A stretch of 64,000 nucleotides of DNA, from the NCBI GenBank assembly GCA_010279815.1, contig QEOQ01000246.1:840063-904062 (forward strand), in the 5' to 3' direction. This document shows positions 54,301 through 64,000 of the stretch, one piece after another (the first letter of the stretch is position 1; every line of letters starts with the position of its first letter). This DNA comes from Brachionus plicatilis (taxonomy: Eukaryota; Rotifera; Eurotatoria; Ploima; Brachionidae). Position numbers and translations under genes: made by a program. Under the pieces are notes generated by a model. That model saw only the letters and a program-made list of their open reading frames with translations. It had not been told where the DNA came from and ran no database searches.

Positions 54301-56167
54301 TTAAGTTCAAATATTGAACTTTTTTTTACGCATTATAAAAGTAATCTACTTAAAAAATTTAGAGCCCAATTTTTATTAATTAATTTTGAATATTTTTTTA
54401 AAGACTACTTTATATTTTTAAGCCAAAAAAAATTTAAAAAAGAAGAGGTCGTCCGCCAGCAAAAAAATCAAAAAGAAAAACTTAATTTGTATACTTTTAA
54501 AATAGAAGATTTTAGCTTTCTATCATTTTAATTTTTTTAATATCCAAATTTTTAATTTAAATTTTTTTTCCAATATTTTCCTCAAATTTTTACTTTAAAA
54601 TCTAAATATTAGCCCCGCACTTACAACTAGAAAATGTATTTTTAATAAAAAAAAAAAAATTTTTAATCATCTATGAATTAATTTTTTTTTTCAATTTTTA
54701 ACCCGGCATCTAAATTTGAATTTCAAAAATAAGATAATGACTAACATGTATTGTTGATGCCGCATCTATTTTTAGGAATTAACGCGGCGCGGTGTTTTTA
54801 CGTAATTGCACGTAAAATTACGTAAATTTTTGTAAAAAGTAAAAATTCTAAAAAATACTATTTTTTTTGAGAATTTTGACATTTTTTGACTTTTTTTTAA
54901 ATTTTTTGGGCCTGAATTCGAAAATAAAGAAATTACTATCAATTTTAACAATATTGTTTGTGTAAATTGATTTTTTTTTTACTTTTTTTTACTAAAAATT
55001 ATCACTATTAAATAAAATTTCACGTAAAATAACGTGAAAAAAAGTAATTTTTTTTTTGAATTCAAGCCCAAAAAATTTGCTCTTAAAAATCTAAAAAAAT
55101 TCTTAAGTAAAAGCTTTTCTTCTTATCTGTTTCTTACAGCAAAATTCGTTGCTCCCTTTAATGAAATACCAGCCCATTGAATTATATTGGGATGTGAATA
55201 ATTAAAAAAATTTTTTTTGCCTTTTTGTTACTGTTTATAATTAACTTTTTTAAAAATTGTACAAAATTTTTTTTTTTATACTGTTTTTTACTAAAAATTA
55301 CCACTTTTAAATAAAATTTTGCGTAATTTTACGTAATTTCACGTAAAATTACGCAAAAACAGTTTATCATAGCAATACTGTAAAAAAATTATCTTTTTTA
55401 AAGAAAGTTATTTTCTTATGTGCATAGAAAATAAGCATTATTTAAAAATTTTTGTTTTTAAAAAATAAAAACTAATTAATATATTTAATTTCAATGTAAT
55501 AGCTCTTAGAGTTAGATTTGAAATTAATTCTACAATTTTTTTTAATTTTTAATTTTTTTAATGAGAGTCTAGACAAATTTTTTGTTAGAGTAAAAGTTAA
55601 ATAAATAATAGTTAATTAAATTGAATTAAATTTAACTTGATTTTTTTGCTGGCACTACAGTCAGAAGAAGGCATAAAAATGCACCATCTAATTTTGTTTT
55701 TGTTAAATAAAAGTAGATATTAACCTGGCCATTGTATCTATCGAGAGATCCTCATCATCTTCTGTATGAGTATCACCATGTCCGCGTATGTCCAAGCTAT
55801 AGCACTGGCACTCGACTTGTCCTGTTAGAGTTGCAGACAACAAGCTCCATGTTAGGCCAGAAAATCCTCCACCATGCAAAAAAAACACCACTGGACCACT
55901 GCTTCCCTTGATATAAACTCTGAACCTGTTTTTTCCTTGATTAGTCTGCACATTCTCCGAACGATCGAAATAGTTGGTCCATGGTACAGGGGTGTAATCT
56001 CGTTTGTTTTTGACTCTTCGCGAGTGATCGTGAGGTGCCCGCGGAGGCAGGCCTCCCATTCCCGGACTACTTGTTATAACTTTTTTGTGCAGATGAGACA
56101 TCTGGCAAGCGTTTAATTGCAGCTGTGGACAAGGTTTCATCAATGGTTTATCATGGCCATTGACCAT
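51363..56167 (-). CDS. PPME1: Protein phosphatase methylesterase 1 (PPME1)
   Basis: Four exons on the minus strand, 56167-55725, 52251-52006, 51957-51735 and 51680-51363 (phases 2, 2 and 0), give 409 residues against 386 in human. PPME1 removes the methyl ester from the C-terminal leucine of the PP2A catalytic subunit. RDYTPVPWTNYF, the oxyanion motif LHGGGFSGLTW, the nucleophile in GHSMGG (Ser171), DVVEGSAMEAL, IRNAESARVS, LLAGVDRLDKDL and GKFQMQILPLCGHAVHED (catalytic His) are all present. An acidic insert (LEEDEDGEN) matches the acidic loop of the family. The start is uncertain: ATG 56167 or ATG 56101 (MSHLHKK), which better matches the human N-terminus. Intron 1 (52252-55724) is filled with transposons. 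The NOSTRIN stop codon is only 128 bp upstream. Confidence 0.94.
52341..53145. mobile_element. Tc1/mariner-type MITE in PPME1 intron 1
   Basis: The left end caatactgatttgttcgagt and the right end (inverse cagtgttgatttgttcgagt) are flanked by TA. The arms extend for about 200 bp with 'aagggccaaaaaaatccaaa' and inverse copies. At 805 bp its size is close to that of the 800-bp element in XPO5. It contains another insertion near the centre. Confidence 0.8.
52753..52860. mobile_element. GC-rich insert nested in the mariner-type MITE
   Basis: About 100 bp rich in cggcc blocks (gtgttgggcggcggccaa, ggcggccaggcc, ggcggtcag) interrupts the centre of the surrounding MITE. The start agtgttgggcgg resembles hAT ends. 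Its right boundary and target duplication are unclear. Confidence 0.4.
53810..54365. repeat. Long foldback element in PPME1 intron 1
   Basis: The arms mirror each other: 'taagtaggtgaataactgtt' and 'gcggaaaaataa' at left against diverged inverses at right. The best-conserved inner part shares 'ggaaaaggtatcttttaaag' with its inverse near 54180-54200. It is about 555 bp with no coding content. Confidence 0.65.
54790..55380. mobile_element. Damaged mariner-type MITE in PPME1 intron 1
   Basis: The right end 'agtttatcatagcaatactg' followed by TA matches the XPO5-intron element. The interior has the same 'acgtaaaattacg' blocks. The left terminal repeat is lost or replaced by 'gcggcgcggtg'. Confidence 0.6.
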
Positions 56168-56295
56168 CAAATAAAATTAATTGGAAAAAAACTTCAAATT
56201 TATTAATACTGTTCAAAAAATTTCAAAAAATCCTCTTTAGAGGTATTGACAAAAATAAATAAAAAAATAAAAAAAAATTTTTTTTTTTTTTTATT

Positions 56296-59200
56296 TCAAG
56301 TTGCTTCGTTGACATAAGTGCTGGGAAAGAGGCCTATTTTATCGTTGAGTTTTCCGCGCCACCATCCATCATGGCGTTTTTCTAAAATTTCTATTTCATC
56401 ACCAGCTTGAATTGTAATTTCGTCATCGCGAGTCGATTTAAAATCGAATTTTGCCATGCATTTGTTAGTGCATTTTACCGGTTCATCATCCCAATCTGAA
56501 TCATCTTCTTTAAAATTAAAAGAAAAAAATTACAAATCAATGCCAAAATATTTATTAAAAGCAGTTGCTTACAGCCAAGATGGTTAGTTAAATATTAGTG
56601 ACAAAAAAAATTTTTATTAATTAAAATTTTAGTGCAGAAAAATTATTCAAAAATTAAGAATAAAAAAAAATTTTATTTGATGTATGCTTCAAATCAACTT
56701 GATGTTATGTATATTTTGCAGTGCTTTGAAAATTTTTAAAAAATTATAAAATTAAATCATATCTTGAATGAAAGCTTAAATTTTTTTGATACATTCATTC
56801 TCTTAATTATCAGAATTTTACTTTTTCATCTTAAAAAAATAATCATTACCTTTAAATTTCAAATGAAAAAAAATAACGTAAAACATCCCATAACTTTCCA
56901 GATACACCTAAAAGCTGATTATATTTTTGAAAGGTGAACAAAAAAATCTAATCATGTGAAAATGTGTTTTTTATTGATTCAAAAAAATAGTCTTAATTTT
57001 CATAAAATTTCTCTTTTTTAATATTTTTCTTTTATATTTAATTTTTTTTATCATCGCCAAATCTGGCACAATTTTTGAAATAAATAAATAAAAATAAATT
57101 AATTATATGATTTTGACATAAAAAAATCGAAAAAAACAACTTTTAAGACCCTGCGACAATATACCCTTGTCATTTTTGAGGCAAACATATAAAAAAATAA
57201 AAAAACCTTAAACAAAAAAAATAAAACGTACAGCAAAATATTGATTTAATTAATCTGAAAAATATATAATCAATTTTATTGAAAGATAACAAAAATGAAT
57301 TTAAAATCCAATTTTTTTCAATAATTTTAGTTTCATTGAATATTTTTAGTTTAAAAAAAAACAAATAATCAATTTAATAATAAATATAAAAAGCATAACC
57401 TAAAATCCAAATTTTTTAAATTTTTTTCAATTAGCAGAATTAATCTATTGTTTATTCAAATAACAAAATAAATTTTTCCTTCGATGCGCATGAATGCAAT
57501 GCGCAAATAGACTTTTTCACGTAAATTTACAGGAATTTTAACAAATTTTTTTATCTTTATAAGTTTAAAAATTAAAATCAATTTTTCTAAAAAAACTTAG
57601 AAATTTTTCCAACTGAAGGGTTTAAACTATTTCTAATTTCGTTTAATTTTAGCAATTTAAATTATTTTTCATATAATTTATGTTTTATCTTTCTTTTTAT
57701 GTTTTTTTCTACTTCACCCGTCATTTTTCAATTTTTCAACAAAACAAAATTGCCATAATGGGTTATCAATTCTGAAGAATCTGAAAATATGATAATATTT
57801 CTTAACCCTTACACTATTCATTTGATATGAACCTTACCTTTATCATAAACAGATTTTGTTGTAGGTAAAAGGCAATAAAAATGATTTTTTTTAAATTATT
57901 CGGATATAAGAAATCTTAATAATATTTTCAGATAACTCATATTATATTGAATATGACACATCTTTTTTTTATAAAAATATTTTTACTTGGTTTAAATTCC
58001 TCCTTAAAGGAGGTTTAATCTAAATAAATAAATAAAAATTAAGCAATGTTACGGAATTTAGTCCCCATTTTTATTTGGAAGTTATTTTATTAAGTCTAGA
58101 GTTACGGCATTCTTTTATTTCATGTGTTATAGGAGAAAAGGTTAGATTAAAAATCATAAGTTATTCACAAGAATTTTAATTTTTTTTTTTTTAAGTTGAT
58201 ATATTTTCCATTAATTTAAAGATTAAGTAATTTTCTTTTTTTTTTCTTTTCATTTTGTTGAATTTAAATAAAATTTTTGCTTATCCCACAAAAATAAATT
58301 TTTATTATTATGTATCCCCCACTTCTAAGAAGAGTTGATAGGAAAAAATTTCACATTGAAAAAATTCAAGTGAAAAAATTTTTTTATAAAAAGTTCCAAA
58401 AAAAAAATCATAATGGCCCGTTCAAAAAATATTTATCATTACAAGAATGCTTAAATGAAATCAACAGTGGACTAATTGAAGAAATGACATTGGGTAAAAA
58501 ACAAACAATATATGTCGTAGTTGGTGTCTTGAATAATTTATCAACTAGAACTTATTAAAATCCATTTTGCCTTATTTGGTAATTTATAAATGTATCTTCA
58601 TTCTTTTTAAGAATCTTATCACGTACTTGATTCAATTTATAAGAAAAAATAAAAATAAATAAAGTAAAGAACACAATGAATAATAATTATCAAAATTAAA
58701 AAATTAACATTACAAAATATAGATCCCCTATTATATAAATACTATAGCGTAATTTCTTGTCTTCTTCCATTTAATTTATTTTTCAATTTTATATTTATTT
58801 AAATTAATTAATTTATAATTTATTAATTTTTTTTTTTTTATTTTTTTTTTTTTTAACTTAACTTTTTTTATTTTTTCAGAAGGAGCGTAAGCTCGGTAAA
58901 GAAGACAAATAATTAAATTATTATAAAACATATTTTCATTAATAAACAATTAGTTATAACAATCTTTCTATTATCCAATGTAACATTACATATTTACTCA
59001 ATCAGGTGAAAAGCGTTTTTTTCAAATGCTTCAAAGTGTAATAAACATTTTTGTTTTAAATTCAGTATTTTAGTTTTTTTGCAAAATATATGACAATAGA
59101 ACATCGCCATGGAATTAAGAGTTAATTGGTTTTCCACAGTGAAAATACTGTTACCCACAGTTTAGAAACTTTTTAACACAATTTTTCTGTACTTAACAGG

Positions 59201-62200
59201 AAATTAAATTATCATCATATTTATTTTTTTTATGACTTTTAAACACAGATTTTGATTAAGTAAAAAATTTATTAAATAAATAAAGTTTAAACTTTTAAAG
59301 TAATTATTATTAAGTCTGTTTAAATTTGGCTAAACCATTTACCCGCTATTTCTGGTCAGCCTTTTTTATGGCTTATTTACAAAGTCGTCGCTTTCCCACA
59401 ATTTTTCCAAAGCCAAAATATGACTACAATATCCAAGTTTTACATAAAACTTACATTCACATGTTTTCTTTTTTAAAATTATTCCAACTAGCCATAGATT
59501 CAGCAGCTTATGAATTATTAAAAAAACTGTGCTCATTAGTTATGTTTATTGTGGTGAAAAGTTTTTTAAACAATCAAAAATTGTGTGAAAAATTTTTGTT
59601 TTCTGTGTTAAAAAACTGAGTCTTGCCTGTTATGTGATCAGTTGGTCACATATTATGTGACCAATGACCACGTCAAAATTATTTATAAATATTTTTACCA
59701 AATAAATAATTTTGCCTGATCACATATTATGTGACCAGTGACTTTATGTCGATTTGGTCACCAGGTATTTTTTCTGACTGGTCACATATTCACTGGTCAT
59801 CTAATATGTGATCAGACAAAATTATTTATTTGGTAAAAATATTTATAATTTTGACGTGGTCACCTAAATAAACATTTGGTCACGAAAATTTTGCAATTGG
59901 TCACATAAATTCGTTTTGGTACCGATTCAGATCATGAAGAAAATTGTGAATCAGATTTTGAATAGGTTAGTGCAGCCATTTGCAAGCTTAGTTTAAATCC
60001 AACAAAAAAAAATTAAAAGTTTTCAAAAATTGCATCAGAAGCTCCAATTGCTTCTGAAGCGACAAAGTCTGCTGTAAAAAAAGTTCTTAGCAAACATAAA
60101 ACCCAATAGCTTGTCCGGAGTGCGGGAAATTAATGAAAAATGAGCGTGGTGTAAAGCAACACATCGCAAAAATTCATAAATAATTTTTTTTATTGAATTT
60201 TTTTAATTTTAAATTAATATATAAATTGGTCACGTAAATAAAAAAACTGGTCATATAAATTTAATAACTGGTCACTTAAATAATAAAATTTATTTAAAAA
60301 AAATTCATTATTTTAATAGTTGCCTGGTCACATATTGGGTGACCAGTGAAAATGTGACCAGTCAGAAAAAATACCTGGACACTAAATCGACATAAATTCA
60401 CTGGTCACATAATATGGGACCAACTGATCACATAACAGGCAAGACCCAAAAAACTTTTGAGAGGTCCAACTTTCTCAATTTATGATCAAATTCGAAGTTT
60501 AATACACCAAAATAAAGCTTATCTCCTAAATTTTTTAAATCTTTTTACAGAATGAAAAAAAATTAAGTATAATCAAAGTTATGGTGATATTAAGTTTATG
60601 GGTTCTTTTCAAAAATTAAACTTTTTAAAAGGCCTAGCTCATTCAATTTTTGTCCAAATTGAAGCTTAGAATTCACTGAGTCTACTGCTTTTTACGGAAT
60701 CAAAAAAAATATTTTTTTGGAAAGTTATCAGCTGTTGAAGGTTTTTAAGCGAAAAAAATAAGAAAAAAAAGGAATTTGAAAAAAGTTAGCTTTCATGAGT
60801 ACCCATTATCTCAATTTTTGATCAAATTCGAAGTTTAATACACCAAAATGAAGCTAATCTCCTAAATTTTTTAAATCTTTTTACAGAATGAAAAAAAATT
60901 ATTTTTTTGTTAAGTTATCAGCTAATGAAGGTTTTTAACGGAAAAAAATAAGGAAAAAAAGGAATGAATTTCTGTGGTGAAAATTTTTTGGTTGTGGGTA
61001 AAATTTTTTTCACTGTGGATACCAGGTAGACCCTGGAATTAATGGAATTTTTCCCTATATTCCACTAAGTACAACTAAATCAATAAACAATGAACATAAA
61101 TAAAATAAAGCCAAAAATTACCATCTGACAGAGACCGATTGCTGTTGTTATACTGATTTTCATTTATTTTACTAATTGAATCATAAGTGTTAAGCGGCAA
61201 AGAGTCGGCGCTTTTGACACCAATATTAGTTGTGTAGTAGGCATGCGATGCTCTATCAAAGTGTGCAGCAGCAGCAGCAGCAGCAGTAGTAGTTAGTATA
61301 TAAGAGTGCCGGTTATTTGCCAAAGAGGACGAAGAAGAGGACAGAGTCGACGAAGACGACAAATTGGTCGACACCACCGACTCTGCGCCACTAGTGTAAC
61401 TGCTATCAAAATAAGGCATGGGCATTCGCACAGGTGTGTGAACATTACCAGGTGAGAGAAGAGGCGAGGGTGCCGACGGCCTATTTGTCTGCACGTCCAG
61501 CTCACCCTCGTCCAGCTTGAGAATGGTGCTGGGCACTCCCTGCCGGTCATACGTGGTAGTCATGCGGCCCACCAGCTCACTCTCCTTCTTGGCCTGGTCG
61601 GCCGAGTCGGCCAGCGCGTTTTCAACCTTAAGCAAACTGCTCTCGTACAATATGTGCAGCAGACGGACGGACTCGAGCTTGAGCTCGACGTCCGCCTCGT
61701 TGCTGTTGAAGTTGGGATTTTCTTTGGAAAAGGCCTTGACCTTTTCGAGACCTTGTCGCGACTTCACTTGCGCCTTGACATCTGACTCAAGCATTTGGGC
61801 CCACTTGTTCAAGCTCTCTATCCGCCTGTCCTTGTTCATCATGTTCTTGGTGTTCTCGGCATAGATGTCGTACAGATGCATGTGCTGGTCGGAGGCGCCA
61901 GTGCCGTGCTTTTTGCACGCCAGCTCAATGTCCTGCTGGGCGTTCAGCTCCAGGCTCTGGTACACATCGCTCACTTTGAGCATTTTTTTTGACATCAGAC
62001 TCATTTGGATGGCTATTTTTTTGATGAAGTGCTCCAGCTGGCTGAGCCGGTCGGACTCGATCAGCTGCATTTGGTTGCACGCCTCGATGGACTCTAGCTG
62101 CCAGTCCTGTCTGGCCAGTTCAAATGACGAGCAGGCCTTGTGGTACTTGCTCTCGGATTTTTCCAGTTGGTCACGTGACTTGCTTATTTGGGACTCCAAC

Positions 62201-62313
62201 TTTTGGATCTCTTTGCTGTTGGGCGGTTTGCCTGCCACTCCTTTTTGCGCTTCGTCCAAGCTGTACATGCATTTTTCTATCTCTTTCACCAGTTGAAAAC
62301 ACCGTGATCGATA
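56296..62313 (-). CDS. NOSTRIN: NOSTRIN-like F-BAR/SH3 protein (5' end outside window)
   Basis: Two exons are seen on the minus strand, 62313-61122 and 56507-56296, joined in phase 1 (SLSD-E-DDSDW). Upstream exons with the start of the F-BAR domain lie beyond the window or are not visible. NOSTRIN binds membranes and actin regulators and controls eNOS trafficking in vertebrates. The first exon reads RCFQLVKEIEKC, LESQISKSRDQLEKSESKYH, DKDRRIESLNKWAQMLESDV and RQGLEKV, which align with the F-BAR end and HR1-like coiled coil of NOSTRIN. A Ser-rich and poly-Ala linker follows. The last exon encodes an SH3 domain (MAKFDFKSTRDDEITIQAGD, GWWRGKLNDKIGLFPSTYV) and ends NEAT. The 4.6 kb intron (56508-61121) contains several transposons. 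The family call is fairly sure, and orthology to vertebrate NOSTRIN is likely. Confidence 0.82.
57998..58036 (+). repeat. LINE 3' tail, family A
   Basis: The hairpin cctccttaaaggagg is followed by 'tttaatctaaataaataaat'. It lies inside the NOSTRIN intron on the strand opposite to the gene. No LINE coding sequence is attached. Confidence 0.55.
58310..58558 (+). CDS. Unassigned reading frame in the NOSTRIN intron (82 aa)
   Basis: It has a real ATG at 58310 and reads MYPPLLRRVDRKKFHIEKIQ, a basic N-terminal half, then LQECLNEINSGLIEEMTLGK and KQTIYVVVGVL. The acidic/hydrophobic second half looks protein-like. It is antisense to NOSTRIN and flanked by LINE tails, so a transposon remnant is likely. 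No family is recognised. Confidence 0.25.
   Translation: MYPPLLRRVDRKKFHIEKIQVKKFFYKKFQKKNHNGPFKKYLSLQECLNEINSGLIEEMTLGKKQTIYVVVGVLNNLSTRTY
58876..58920 (+). repeat. LINE 3' tail, family B (diverged)
   Basis: The string 'cagaaggagcgtaagctcgg' followed by 'taaagaagacaaataattaa' parallels the family B hairpin and tail at 23.45 kb and 51.0 kb. It is preceded by poly-T and AT-rich DNA only. Confidence 0.45.
59618..60447 (+). mobile_element. hAT-like element carrying a C2H2 zinc-finger relic
   Basis: The ends gagtcttgcctgttatgtga and its near-perfect inverse are flanked by exact 8-bp copies of aaaaaact (59610-59617 and 60448-60455). The subterminal parts repeat 'ggtcacatattatgtgacca'. Inside, at about 60109-60183, a plus-strand frame reads CPECGKLMKNERGVKQHIAK followed by IHK and stop: a C-x2-C-x12-H-x4-H finger. 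Before it lies degraded coding-like text (TDSDHEENCESDFE). The transposase is absent. Confidence 0.8.
60460..60970. repeat. Short tandem array of about 170-bp units
   Basis: Three units start near 60460, 60634 and 60802. Units 1 and 3 are nearly identical over 'gatcaaattcgaagtttaat' and 'tttttacagaatgaaaaaaa'. Unit 2 is diverged. The consensus order (ttttacaga-x-gaaaaa..., aaagttat, ttgaagg) resembles the satellite at 48858-50546. Non-coding, within the NOSTRIN intron. Confidence 0.6.
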
Positions 62314-62438
62314 CTTTTATTAATTAGGGAAAAAATTAATTTTTTTTATTCCAGCTAGAGAACCAATTTTATTGCAGACAATGTGGAAAATAATATAGGT
62401 TTTATTTTAAAGTAAGGAATTTATAAAATTTTTATTTA

Positions 62439-63147
62439 CAGTACTGATTTGTTCCAGTGGTTTTACCAAAATTTTAGTAAATTTACCGGAATTTCGGTAA
62501 TTTTACCAGAATTTAACGGATTTTACGTAAATTTTCGTAAAAACCAAAAGGGCCAAAAAAATCCAAATTTTTGCAATATTTTCACTTTTTTTTAGTTTTT
62601 TTTTCAAAATTAATAAAAAATTTAAAAAAAAAAAAAATGGTATTTTTTACGCAAATTTTCGTAAATTTTTATTGATTTTAGGGAAAAATAGTAAAAAAAA
62701 GTGAAAAAAAAAAACAAAAAAAAAGCAAAATTTAAATTAAGTTATTTTAACCAGTCGTCATTTTTCTCAATTACAATTTCAATTACCTAATTTATCAAAG
62801 TTAATATTTCAAAAAGCCAAAAACTTTAATTTAAATTTCAACCTTTTCTTGACTCTTTGCCGCTTAACACTTATGATTTAAATATTTATATTTAAATTTC
62901 AACCTTTTTCAGATGATTTATATATTTACTACATTTTTCAACTGTTAGTAATTTTTCAAATTCAAAAATTTCAATTTCAAATTTCAAATCATCTGAAATA
63001 GGTTGAAATTTAAATTAGCCAAAAACTTTAATTTAAATTTCAGCTTTTTGAAATATTAACTTTGATAAATTAGGTAATTGAAATTGTAATTGAGAAAAAT
63101 GACGACTGGTCAAATCACTAAAATATATGTATCTAATAATTTAAATA
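62439..63147. mobile_element. Rearranged mariner-type MITE
   Basis: The left end TA-cagtactgatttgttccag and the first 300 bp match the element at 52341, including 'aagggccaaaaaaatccaaa'. Then a palindrome begins: 'cagtcgtcatttttctcaat' near 62754 is mirrored by 'attgagaaaaatgacgactg' near 63090. No matching right terminal repeat is found, and a piggyBac-like end (TTAA) follows at once. Confidence 0.65.
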
Positions 63148-63151
63148 TTAA

Positions 63152-64000
63152 CACTAGAAGCACCAAGGTGTCAAAATGACTTTTTTTGATTTTTTACTAA
63201 GTTATAATTCAATGGTTTGAAAAGATTAAAACTTGAAATTGTAAAGTTAACATGAAATAAAGTAAAATTTTAAAAATTTTATATTAACATATTCACATGA
63301 TGCTTCATTTTTCTAAATTGACTATATACTACTAGAAGCACCAAAAAGGGTCAAACGACTCTCATTCTACCTATTCTGCACCCCAAACACCTAAAAGTGT
63401 ACGGCGCAAAAACAGGTAGAATATTTAATAGATATCATCGATAACCATACCAAAGTAAAAAATTCTCATCGTTGTCAAAACAACTGGGGATATCAAACAA
63501 TTAATAGAAAAATCCGAAAAAAAAAAAACAAATGGTTTGGTTATTGTTGCAATTGAAGATATGTATAATGTTGTTCTTAACACTAGAAGCACCAAAACGA
63601 GTCATTTTGACTAGTTATGATAATTAAAGAATAAATCGTATATTTTATTTTCAAATTTATTTAAATTATTAAATCAATTGAATAAAAATTGTTAATTAAT
63701 AAATTTTAGTTTTTTCTTTGGCCTTATAAAAAATCCATGGTCAATCACACTTTTTTCAAATACTCTCTATTTCTTTTGTACAATATCCACATACTGCTTT
63801 TTTACATTTTGAACAAAAATTTGTCGCTTTATAATTACCACATAAACGAATTTGAACAAAATTTTTTTTATTTGAATTTAGTTAATTTAGAAAGTTATTC
63901 TTATTTTTAATGCTGAAAAAAAATCACTTAGATTTTATTTAAATTATTGTACCATGCAATTTAATGAATTTTCTTATTTTTTAATTTTTAATTTTCTTAT
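63152..64000 (-). mobile_element. piggyBac-like element(s), continuing past the window
   Basis: Three copies of 'actagaagcacca' occur in the same orientation at about 63153, 63330 and 63582. Those at 63152 and 63581 follow TTAA directly, the piggyBac target. On the minus strand near 63860-63760 a frame reads RLCGNYKATNFCSKCKKAVC, then GYCTKEIESI and stop, the Cys-rich C-terminal finger typical of piggyBac transposases. The coding body would lie beyond 64000. Parts at 63152-63576 are probably fragments or non-autonomous relatives. Confidence 0.65.

Larger units (their letters stand above)
59128..61023. mobile_element. Larger inverted-repeat element in the NOSTRIN intron
   Basis: The left end ggttttccacagtgaaaa, with 'ttacccacag' nearby, is mirrored at the right by 'ttttcactgtggatacc' with 'gttgtgggtaaaa' before it. 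If these are true ends the element is 1.9 kb and was later split by the hAT-like element at 59618. It contains an open but unrecognised plus-strand frame (59326-59619). No target duplication is clear. Confidence 0.35.

Noticed and set aside
59326..59619. 97-codon frame in the NOSTRIN intron as a gene
   Set aside because: It has no ATG at its start, is antisense to the gene, ends at the hAT target duplication and shows no family similarity. Left as part of the surrounding inverted-repeat element.
61517..62327. Several plus-strand frames opposite NOSTRIN
   Set aside because: They mirror the NOSTRIN exon on the other strand and have serine/cysteine-rich shadow composition.

Overview
This window looks like a piece of an AT-rich invertebrate animal genome. 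The evidence is spliceosomal introns of 47-57 bp with GT-AG ends, animal-type genes including a NOSTRIN homologue, and a heavy load of small DNA transposons and LINE remnants. Genes stand out as GC-richer islands in very AT-rich DNA. I cannot fix the species. A rotifer-like or other small-genome invertebrate is a guess, not a result.

Layout from left to right. 1-3435 is gene-poor. ELP6 (Elongator subunit, +) is at 3436-4175. An LTR-like direct-repeat pair and a foldback repeat follow. XPO5 (exportin-5, +) spans 6232-13285 in two large exons around a 3.5 kb transposon-filled intron. At 13.9-17.3 kb there are transposon relics: a hAT-like MITE with an exact 8-bp target duplication, an integrase Cys-rich fragment, and a broken LINE whose reverse transcriptase reads in frame with a duplicated piece of the neighbouring MLH3 gene. 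MLH3 (-, 17497-19748) and TRUB2 (+, 19843-22068) are head to head with 94 bp between start codons. Both appear to have lost residues normally needed for catalysis. A tRNA-Lys(UUU) follows at 22188-22260.

22.3-31.1 kb is repeat-dominated and holds LINE relics and MITEs. ARL5 (+, 31104-31739) has three exons. 32-36 kb is a nest of inverted-repeat elements with 8-bp target duplications. At 36.2-36.5 kb (-) a small protein resembles ID-type helix-loop-helix inhibitors with a long loop, with a GC-richer candidate regulatory region upstream. 37-44 kb is mostly repeats with a few orphan exon-like reading frames. ABCB7 (-, 44461-46494) is intronless. A 336-bp satellite, itself a diverged dimer of about 168 bp, is at 48.9-50.5 kb.

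PPME1 (-, 51363-56167, four exons) lies 128 bp downstream of the NOSTRIN gene (-, 56296-62313, its 5' end outside the window). Both have kilobase introns filled with transposons. One of these, at 59.6-60.4 kb, is a hAT-like element carrying a C2H2 zinc-finger coding remnant. The window ends in a piggyBac-like element with TTAA-flanked termini and a Cys-rich transposase tail.

The genes are ordinary cellular ones: tRNA wobble modification, microRNA precursor export, meiotic and mismatch repair, pseudouridylation, Golgi trafficking, mitochondrial Fe-S export, PP2A demethylation and membrane or actin scaffolding. They do not form a single pathway. The unusual content lies in the degenerate catalytic motifs, the gene-fragment/LINE chimera, the long-loop HLH protein and the transposon families.
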